A stretch of DNA of 64,000 nucleotides. It comes from Arbacia lixula. Its lineage: Eukaryota > Echinodermata > Echinoidea > Arbacioida > Arbaciidae. Location: assembly GCA_963669155.1 (NCBI GenBank), contig OZ022596.1, forward strand, positions 6,457,765 through 6,521,764. The letters run 5' to 3'. Numbering within the stretch: position 1 is the first letter of the stretch; every line of letters starts with the position of its first letter. Under the pieces are notes generated by a model. It saw only the letters and a program-made list of their open reading frames with translations, was not told the DNA's origin and searched no databases. A program made the position numbers and the translations under genes. This document shows positions 1-11,000 of this stretch, piece after piece.

Positions 1-66
1 GGCTGGAATGCGTTGATTGTGCTGCTGGGGGAGTTGACGTAACCATGGTAACCGGTAATGTGACAT
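1..66 (-). CDS. Exon 8 of the YWTD gene: Thr/Pro-rich exon, copy B (cut by window edge)
   Basis: A near-identical copy of the 1151-1228 exon with the same acceptor context (ATGATTTAG|AT). The deduced peptide [20 protein letters not shown] differs by only a few residues. The exon's 3' border lies outside the window. Confidence 0.65.
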   Translation of the reverse strand, partial: MSHYRLPWLRQLPQQHNQRIPA

Positions 67-3000
67 CTAAATCATGGCGCAATGAATAGGGAATTAGAGA
101 GATTATTCCGAGTACCCAGAGACAGGTGCGGTATATGCAATTGGGAATAAGACAAGATAACATTGTTTAACCAATTGTGCGCTAGAGAAGTTGTTACTCC
201 ATAACATTTATGTGTATTACATGCTCATGTGACACTCAAAGAGTTAGTGGAGTACAAACCAACGAATAACCTGACTAAACCACACGCTGCACATTCTAGA
301 CGTAGCCATTTCCTGACCGCTTCTCAATGTTTTGACTCCTCTTTTTATTTTTTTGGTTTGTCTTCTTGTTTCTATATGCTACTTATTTTATCTCTTTTTT
401 TTATTAAGTCTTTCCATTCTTTAAAATACTTTCTTTATGCTTATTGCTATTACTTTCCAGCGTATTCACATCGTGGTCTCATCCATCATTCTTCATTTTT
501 GCATTGTGTTTCAATGTCTTCCTATACTTGTAGACAATGATCATTTCTTGATTGTCATATTTCTTGTCGTCCCCTATCCCCCTCCCACTTGTGTTAATAG
601 GGCTACTTACCCGTTCTCGTGTCTGTGTTTGGTGTAGAGCTGCTTGTTGATGCGCCAGATGAAGCTGGAGTGGTTGGTGCGGTTGAACTGTCTATAACGT
701 CTGGAAATATTAGGCAAGGAATGGACTCATATCAATGAAGACAATATTCCACGAAAACATAATGTCATGTAGCTTTATCTGTAGGTTTGGTGGTTAGACT
801 TATGGGTTCTTTCCTTTATTATCATCTTTTTGTTCTTCGTATTTCTTTTGCTCTTTTCTCCTTTGCAAAACACAAGTCGATGGAGGTCGTTACCAGTTAA
901 CAGACGATAGAGAGAAAATGAGACACAAAAGGAAAGAGAAGGGAAGAAAGAGAAAGAGTGAGTGAAAAAGAGAGAAGTGGGAGAGGGAGGGGAAAGGGGC
1001 AGACATAAATCTATAAGTATGGTGAGACATATGAGAGAGAAAGGTAGAGATACTAATGCTTGAGATATTACAAAAGAAGGAATATCCTTTAAAGATGACA
1101 GTACTATGTGCTGAGTTAGACAGGAATTGGGGAAAAGCAATCTTTCTTACCTGTACTGACATGGTTGGAATGCGTTGATGGTGCTGCTGGGGGAGTTGAC
1201 GTAACCATGGTAACAGGTCGTGTGACATCTAAATCATGGTGCAATGAATAGGGAATTAGAGAGATTATTTCGAGTATCCAGAGACAGGTGCGGTATATGC
1301 AATTGGGAATAAGACAAGATAGCATTGTTTAACCCATTGCGCGCTAGAGAAGTTGTCACTGTATAACATGTATGTGTATTACATGCTCATAAATTAAAAT
1401 TTTAAAAGATCAAAACTTTATCTGTTGACCAATTTACAGCAAACCTTCACGTTTCTACTTTTATTGACACCAACTTATTTTAGCGTGAACTATCCCTGTA
1501 CTTATGCAGCCGTGTCCGTTCACGGTCTCATACGCTCGTATACACCAGACTGGAAGCATAGGCTGTGTGGTGCATTGTGTGACGAGTTTCCTCTATGCGA
1601 CATCGAAAATGGTTTCATTCGCGAGGAAAGTAACCACATAAAAAGTTGTGTGAAATGCATTGCGTGCTTTGTAGGTGATGACATTATTTTTTACCTGTCG
1701 TTATGGCTGTGGTTGGCCCCTCCGTGGGGTCCAGAAACGGAAATGGGGCTCTCACTATGGGGACACACTGATAGCCGCCCTCTACGTTGACGCAATGGGT
1801 AAGTGCGCCGCAGGGTGAAGAGAGACAGAAATCGTCTAGAAAACAAACAAAAAACAAAAACAAAAACATGACGAAGACGATGCTCACGTCATTTACCTAC
1901 GTCACATTATATTTGGCAATGCCACTGCATTCAATGTCACTGCGTTCGGTTTTAAATCTGAACGTTTAGTAACTGTTATAAGATTATAACCAGTATAAAC
2001 ATACCTGAAATTGCGCCTTTCTTAAGTCCACATAATTCCAATTAACATTGTTCCGTTTACTGAAGATATTGGATGTACTGAGTATTGAACATTCTTTACT
2101 TGTACTCTTTTAAGACTTCGTATGTCAGTCTGACTGCATGATTGGCGGATACAGGGTTAATAGCTCGCTCATCTATACACACATATTATGGACGGATACA
2201 AGTATTACTAACCCGTTTCTATAGTACGGACAGTAGTGATGCCATACGCCGAACTGAGCCTAAAAAATCCTCCCAAACCAAGCAGATCCGACTCGAACGC
2301 GATCTCCTCCCCCGACTCGATATCCAGAGCGCCGATCCCACTTCGATCCGTCCAGTAGACGACGTTACGATACACGTGCAGGGAGAACTGGCCCTCCAGG
2401 TACGTCAGGTTCCTCAAGAATCTCGTCTCGCTAATCGCGAGAGGCTCGCGCAGGGTGTGCACGCTCAGTGTCCCGTTGCTATCGGCGGCGTACAGCTCGG
2501 TGACGTTACGGACGTCTGTGGGAAAAGTAGGAATAGACCAATTGGATATTGCAGAGGTAGGCTCTCTATCATCAAAGTATTTTCCCATGTGAATATACCA
2601 CATACATCTGTGAGCCTGAGGGTATATGTTTATCGCCAGGGAATCATTTAAAATATCACCTGTCCATGACTCTATCAGCGAAGTTACGATACAAATAGCT
2701 AATATAAATTATGTTATAGATAGCAATATCACAGCAATAGAGTCCTAGTAAGAACCACCAAGAGCAGTCATTTTAGAAACTTGCTGAAAGTGTTTTGCCC
2801 GCAAATGATCCACATTTGGAGAAAATAGTGATTGAAGAAAATGTTCGGGCCGAACATTTTGAGGATTTGTAATTTAATCACTAATTACTCAAAATGTGGA
2901 TCATTTGTGGGCAAAACACTTTCAGCAAGTTTCTAAAATGGACAATACATGAATAGAAGAGCATTGGAAAGAATATTGCTCAGATTACCCTTTTGAAGGT

Positions 3001-3406
3001 ATATTGTCTTCCAAGTACAGTACATTCCCTTTAATGGGTTTTGTATATATTACGAGTGAATCATAAAGATTTAACCGGAGCTGAACGAGTTTTATAAGGC
3101 GAATAATACACACCATTCCAATAGACGGAAATGGAGTTTAAGGGGACGTCACCCTCGTAAAGGCTGACGGAGGTATCATCTCCTTCAACCATTGGCGATG
3201 CACGGATTGACGTCCCCTCGGTCCAGTACAAGATCCTGGCACGAAGAAAACATGACAAAGAAGAAGATGAAGAAGCACTGATATCAGAGAGATCGAGACA
3301 CACATGCATGCATATCAAAATGTGAAGAGACAGTGAATTTGACGTGTTGATTTCATAGTGTAAGTAAAGTAGTAATAGAAGTAGTAGTACAAGTAGTAGT
3401 ATATTT

Positions 3407-3452
<46 letters not shown>

Positions 3453-5405
3453 AAGTAGCAGTAGCAGTAGTAGTAGTAAGTATTAAGATTAGAACAAGAA
3501 GGAAAACAAGCACTAAACAGTAATGAAAAACCATCAAATATCATCATCATCATCATCACCACAATGTTCTCCATTATTGACATCATTGGCCTCGCCATTA
3601 TCAAAAAACTTCTTCATTATCATCATCAACATCATCAGCCTTGTCATGATCATCGTGGATCGTTTTCGTCGTCACCGTTATCATATCCGTTACAGGAATC
3701 CGCATGAAAGGCATGCATCGTTGCCATTATCCCCAATAACATTTCTAACCATCGCCACCATCATCAATATCATAGTCATCCTCTTTATCATCCCTATCAT
3801 CATCATATTCATCATCATATTTTCTTCATCGTCATGGTCATCATCAGTGTTTTCATGATAGTAATGTATTCTCGGCGTTATTGCCGTTATCATACTCGTT
3901 CCGGAAGTCGGCATCGAAGGAGTATAAGGGGTCCAGTGTTCTGTAAATCCTATCGTAGCCGCCACCGTGTGAATTCATCCTGGCAATGGATCCCTGCTTG
4001 GAGCGGATCATGTACAGATATCTTGTTATCGGATCGAACACCATGTCTCGCGTCCCTGTGAAGTTAAGACAGAGAAATAAGGTGAGAAAAAGAGGGAGTG
4101 TGAGAGAAAAGTTGGCAGAGAGAGAGAGAATGAGAGAGAGAGAGAGAGAGGGGAGAATATAAAACATGTATTAAAGGAGATATGAGCAACAAAAGAAAAG
4201 GTAAAGAAGTAGTTATAGCATTATTATTTTCCACATACTAAGAATGTTGCTATATGATTGGTCAAGAGTTGGTCACGTGATGAGGCGTAGTTTTTCCTAT
4301 CAGATCACCTGAGAATAAAAGTTTGTTACACTCTAGGTGATAGTACTTTTTGGTTTCGCTGATCTCTTCACTCCTCACAGTCCTAGTGCGTGATTAATAT
4401 TTTGAGTACGCGCGAAATAAAAGTGCGTTACACTCGGACTATCACTTGACATCTAACGCGTCCTAGCGCGCGTCCTAACGCGCGTCCTAATGCGCATCCT
4501 AATACGCGTCCTAATACGCGTCCTAATGCGCGTCCTAACGCGCGTCCTAACGCGCGTCCTAATGCGCATCCTAATACTCGTCCTAATACGCGTCCTAATG
4601 CGCGTCCTAATCTAATGCGCGTCCTAACGCGTGTTCCCCATGGCAGCGGCTCGGGGTTATGGAGATAAGTAAACATTACCTTTTTACGTCAAATTGTCAG
4701 TTTTGGTATAGATAGTTCGTTTCAGATGTGGAATATAAAGCAAAAAAACATTTTTGGTTTCAAGCAATGAGACGAGCTATCACTTCCTCGGCGATCTGAA
4801 TGTATACGCTATCTTTCCTCAGCTGCGCTTCGGAAAGATAGCTACATCCAGATCGCCTCGGAAGTGATAGTTCGTCCCATCACCCTCACCAACGATGATT
4901 ATTTGCTTAATACCAATAAGTAGTAGAAGAAGTAGTAGTGGCAGTAGTAATAGGAGAAATAGTAGTGGTAGTAGTAATAGGAGAAGTAGTAGTGGTAGTA
5001 TAGAAGAAGTAGTTGTGGTAGTAGGGGAAGTAGTAGTAGTAATAGGAGAAGAAGTAGTGGTAGTATAGAAGAAGTAGTTGTGGTAGTAGTAATAGGTAGT
5101 AGTAGTAGTGGCAGTAGTAATAGGTAGTAGTAGTAATAGGAGAAGTCGTAGTGGTAGTAGTAACAGGAGAAGTAGTAGTGGCAGTAGTAATAGAAGTAGT
5201 AGTAGCAGTAGTAGTGGTAAAAGAAGAAGTAGAAGTGGTAGTAGTAATAGGAGAAGCAGTAGTAAGAGTGGAAGTAGTACTGGTAGTATAAAGAATAGTA
5301 TTTCTTATAGTAGCAGCAGTAGTAGTAGTAGTAGTAGTAGTAGTTGTAGTAGTAGTAGTAGTAGTAGTAGTTGTAGTAGAAGTAGTAGTAGTAGTAGAAG
5401 TACAA

Positions 5406-5437
<32 letters not shown>

Positions 5438-5544
5438 TATAGTAGTAGTAGTAGTAGTAGTAGTAGTAATAGTAGTAGTAGTAGTAGTAGTAATAGTAGT
5501 AGTAGTAGTAGTAGTAGTAGTAGGAGTAGTAGTAATAGCACACT

Positions 5545-5575
<31 letters not shown>

Positions 5576-5711
5576 AAGTAGCAGTAGTAGTAGTAGTAGT
5601 AGTAGTAGTAGGAGTAGTAGTAGTAGTAGTAGTAATAGTAGACTGTAGGAATAGTAGTAGTAGAAGTAGTAGTAGTCGTAGTAGTAGCATTAGTAGTAGT
5701 AGTAGTAGTAA

Positions 5712-5753
<42 letters not shown>

Positions 5754-5802
5754 AAGTAGTAGTAGTAGTAAGAAGAAGTAGTAGCAGTAGTAGTAGTAGT
5801 AA

Positions 5803-5835
<33 letters not shown>

Positions 5836-5851
5836 AAGTAGTAGTAGTAGT

Positions 5852-5901
<50 letters not shown>

Positions 5902-7962
5902 ATAGTAGTAGTAGTAGTAGTAGTAGTAGTAATAGTAGTAGTAGTAGTAGTAGTAGCAGAAGTTGTAGTAGTAGTAGTTAAAGTAGTAGTATAAAGTACC
6001 AGTCCAATATCGAAGTACATGTTACTTACTGATATTTGATCTTATGCGGAGCGTGTCGGTCGACTCGAGGCTGGAGCTGTAGACCTTTGCCTGCGATTTC
6101 GACCACCAGTAGACCCGGCCTTCGTTCGGATCAAACGCCAACGCATTCGGTGACGTCGGCCTGGTAGGCAGTCTGGTAAAGTTCTGGTCGGTGAGGAGGA
6201 GGTCTAGGTCGACCACGGCCATGTAGATGGCGCCATCGAGATTATCCGTCACGAAGACCAAGTCGTCGGCCGCTACGGGAGGAATGTGGTTGGAGTACCA
6301 AGTAAAATGCTGCTTTATCGACTTGATTTGTATGACTGGTGAAAACAAGCACCCATGACCTATGCATATGAGTCCGAGAATAGCTGTTTCAAATGAAGGT
6401 TATCTCCGTTCTTCTGGTGTATGTCCTATTCCAGGCATGTCCATTTGTGGGGTTAAATAGTTAACTCATCTGTAATGTGTACAGAGAGTGAGATGTTAAA
6501 GACATGAAAGAAAGTTTGTATAAAAATAGAAATCGAGGTCTCCAGAAGCTGTTACTTGAAGAAATGATAGGAGAGAGGGAGAGGAAGGGGAAGAAAACGA
6601 ATGGAATAATGTGGTAAAATCAAACAAGGGACAGCACTTTGCTATGCAGAGGTCAGAACAATACGTAAAGATTAAAAAAGGAAGAGGTTCCCGAGCCGCC
6701 AACGTCGGGTTCTGGACGGCACCTGATAATAAAACTACTAACACTAATTCTACTTTTATTCCGTTTTTTTTTCTTCCATTATAGGGAGGGAAGTTCTTAT
6801 GTATTATTTCTTCCAATTTACGTGTGTTTTACAACAGTTTATTTCGTTGACCTGCAAAAGCGACATCCTTTCTTTAAGGTACGTTTTTACACGTGGGTGG
6901 TGTATTTTTTTTTTCAAAAGGATATGCATTATTTAACTTGTGCATTTGATGTGTCATGAAAGACACGGTTTTTCCACACATACCTGGATGAAAAAGATTT
7001 AGGCTGATGTATTTCTTCATCAAAAACAGAAAAAGAGCAATTGATGGAATCGTAAAGCACACCACTGTGTGGAGAGCATCTGACGTCACATTTAGATTTT
7101 AAAAGATAACTTCCTCATCCTTTCACAGATTTTTGTCAATCCCTAACTTACATTTAAGTTTCTTTCGTGTTTCTTCTTTTTTAAAACCAACAAAATTTCA
7201 TGGTAGACTTTCCCTTTAGGTCGTTAGCTCAAATCCTTTAAATCCTAGTCTACATACATTATCCTCGTCATACGTTGGTTCCTTCCATTGCCTTGTCGAG
7301 CGATTTTTTTAGCTTAATTTCTCATAACTATAACCCCAAATTAATTCAAAATGATCGTGGGAAGCGAATCAATTAGAGATAATCTCCAACAGTTCTCGGC
7401 TGCCTCCCCACTAGTTAAGCCTTTGTAAAGGGGTACGTACTTCACACCAGGATGTTTAAAATCTGTTCACAATGGGCGCCAATCGGTGAGATAATCCTAT
7501 TGTTAATGTTTTTGTAGAGGGCTCTTTAGCCAGAACTTGGTAGGAAAGCCTAGCTAAGTGAAGCGCTTCTCTGAGGGGGAGCAGTGGTAAAGATGCAATC
7601 AAATATCAGGTGTTTTCCCGAATCCAAGATTGGCGGCTATGTATCTTCACATTAATGGAATCGTTCTATCTTCAGTTATTGTTCTGCCCTCTGAATAGCT
7701 AGGTCTTGTCCACCGTTTGATGTTATCAAACAACGTCATTCGTTGTCTCATTTTGCTTTCCGTTTAACACGACCTCCAGTAACAGCATCTGGAGTCTTTC
7801 AAATGTGGTGTATAACTGTATAAGGAGAATGTCATCAAATCATGATATTCGCTGTCTTGCTCTTTCTCTCTTTCCTTCTACCATCTTTCAGATCATACAG
7901 GCCTCGTTTTCGTATAAAATGTCCGGTGAAGACAAGCTTTCTTCTATGTACAGTCTTTAACA

Positions 7963-7998
<36 letters not shown>

Positions 7999-8045
7999 TC
8001 TCTCTCATTCTCTCTCTCTTTCTTTCTCTATTTCCCTCTCTCTCT

Positions 8046-8080
<35 letters not shown>

Positions 8081-11000
8081 ACCCTACCCCCCCCCCTCTC
8101 CCCCCCCCCCCTCTCTCTACTAGCTCTATGGAGTTATATCTTATCCAGCTTTTCCCCGGCAATCTCCATTAACACCACCCTTGAAAAACTACAGTACATC
8201 GTCATATAGAGTACCGAATTGTGAGGTCATGTATGACCATATTTTCAAGACCACTGGTTCTAAACTACATGAGTAGAGCAAACATCGGTGATCATAGCGG
8301 GGACTCTCTTTTGGAGTGCCCGACACTAGCCCACTAGAGACAATGTCGGACCAGTGAAACCTTTTGTCTTGAGCGATGTTGTTTAGAACCAGCATCCGTC
8401 GTAAGAATGGATATGACGACACCACTTCGGTACTCTATACCCCACGTTTCAACTCCATACAGCAGACATCTCTAGCTGTAGCAATCCCAGATGCTGTATC
8501 GTATAGTGTAACATTATACATGTACATAGTTTCTTGTTTCATACAAGATTCTTCACCATCCAGAACACTGAGCTTGTAATCTCTACAGCGCAAAGATTGT
8601 GTTAAGACTATACAATTTACAAGATGACGTAACCAACTATTTCAATGTAGTGTCGTTCTGGCATTCCCAAATGGCACATTCCTGTTTGATTTCAAGATAC
8701 CAGAAAGTGATAATCTCTAAACGAAAACAATTAAATGTTCAATCGAACTAAGTCAGGATCGACCCCAATGGTGACGGCAGAACAGTGTTAGCATGATTAT
8801 GCAATTATACAATTGATACCCCCACTACCCCTTACGAGGATTGCATCCTATCATGCCTATTGTCTTTGATCATCACGTAAGAATTGCGGTCGCGAGAGGA
8901 TGAAAGGTCCGTCTGTTGACCCTTTCTTGTGATAAATGAGATTTGCTCCTGTTTTAACAAAGTGGAAGTTAATTTTCAATAATCCTTATCAAATTTGACA
9001 AATCACAAACTGTGTATTCAGACACGTGTTAACAACAAGAATAGTAATTGAATAAAATCAGATTTCAACTTTAGCTGATGGGAATCAAAATCACTGAGAA
9101 TCTGATTCAGCACAAGAAAGGGTCACCAGTCGTGCGTAAAGTCGTCCGCAGCTTAAGAACAGCTTGGTGAAACACCACAGGACTCAGTTTTATTACATAA
9201 CCGGCACTTCATCCTCTCGCGACCACAATTTTTACAGTGATGATTAAGGACAATAGGCATGACATGATGCAAGGGGCAGTGATGGTATCGATGTATACAT
9301 ATTGCTCAGTACTGGTGGGTACATACTTTACTAGGGAAAATGTAATATGTCTTTGTCAAATTCGCGTTTGATTGAAGGATTTCCTGAAATAATGATATTT
9401 TGTCATTTTTCATTTTACTTCTTCTTTCTTGCTTTCCACTTTGAACAACTTTGTATTCGTCTTATCATTCTCCTTCTTCCTTCACCCTTTCTTTTTTCGT
9501 TTTCTTTTCATTCACCTCTACCCCCCTTACATCATGATTTCTGTATGAACTTTATATGGGACACTCACCGTGACGCAGTTAACTATACAATGTCATATTC
9601 ATGTGACAGTAGACTCACATTTTTGTGTGCACAATATGTCGACAGCGTCATGCTTATCAAATACGTTTAACCTGCTACGTGTCAGGCAAAATTACCCTTT
9701 ATTTGATTGTGTAATGTGTTATTTGTAAATAAATGAATAAATGGAAGACAAAGTTTATGAGAGAATGTGGATGGGTAAATTCTTAATGAGATGAACTGGG
9801 TAGGCATGATTGCGTTTGGTTATGGAGAAGGGGAGCTGCGCGCATCCAGTACTTCCGCCAGCATTTCCATAGCAAGATATGCTATACAGTGTATCAATAC
9901 ATTATGGAGTGTATGTTGTTAACACAGCTTATGTGTATATCACAATATTTAGAATCGAACTGCAATTAAATGTACGTGTACAAAACAATATTGGGAAAGA
10001 CAGCAATAAAGGGTATGCACCAATTTCGACCGAACTAAATCAAGTGTAATGACCATTTATACTGTCCTTATAAACAAATGCGTTCTAGCAAAAACGATGT
10101 AGGAAACAAGTGGGGAGAGTTATTCATTGTATCCATCGGTGACAAGATATGTTGCTCAGTAAAATAACACCCATCACTAAGAGAAACCCAGGCGGTACTA
10201 CGATCTTGCAGACACAATATGAATGGAGATTCCAATTCCATTCGTGACTGCAGACTGCACCTTGAAGTTGAGCTCAGCCGAGTTCATGAGCCGTTGAGTT
10301 TTCCACGTATGCCATTAAGGTGCAACATGCAGCCTAGCACCAATCAATTTAATTCCCGCTAAATTCCATTAATGCTAATCAAAATGATCGCGCTCTCGTG
10401 TCGCGCCTTTGGCTCTATGGACTACACCAATACACCGTCATGATATTCCTGGGTAATTACGCACACATCTAATGGTTCAAAACATGCTTTATAATTGCAA
10501 ATGAGCAGTAATGGTATTAGAAAGTACAGTTGGAGGAAGGAGGAGGAAAATTATTATCACTCGTATTATTGTCGCTCGTCCCAAACACTCACGCACGTGA
10601 ATATTTGTAGTCGTGTTGTTGTTGAGAATCATTGGCGTTTTCATCCATTTATTGCACGTTAACGTCATTTAATGTGTTGTGTAATATGGTGTAATATAGT
10701 TTTATAGTATTAATAGTAATAATATAGTAAATTAATGTTCTTTAAATGCCATAACCATGTTGGTATGATATGCATTTATAATTCATGCATAATTCATGTA
10801 TTCGTCTTCTTCCTCTTCTTCTTCTGTTGTATAAGTACATTCCTCCTTGGAAGGCACCACATTGCCGCATTGAATATTGGATGAACAACGACATAAGATG
10901 CACATTATAATGCCTTCACCGGACATAATGCGCGTATGCCCATTTACTTTAACTTTAACTACCTGAAATATCGCAAACATCAAGCCACATTAAAAACACC

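Larger units (their letters stand above)
1..1390. repeat. Direct segmental duplication (offset ~1163 bp) carrying an exon
   Basis: Bases 1-226 match 1163-1390 almost without gaps, covering the exon copy and about 160 bp of intron upstream of it. Identity then stops abruptly at 'tacatgctcat'. The space between copies (227-1162) holds pyrimidine-rich sequence, a GA-rich tract (about 900-1000) and no other recognisable gene. Confidence 0.9.

Noticed and set aside
4899..6020. 373-codon open frame on the minus strand (and a Ser-rich frame on the plus strand)
   Set aside because: It is the (GTA)n array read in frame: poly-Tyr, poly-Thr and poly-Leu with no domain, lying in an intron.
8189..8579. 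Possible small genes (78 and 67 codons)
   Set aside because: They overlap a weak foldback element and show no protein family likeness.
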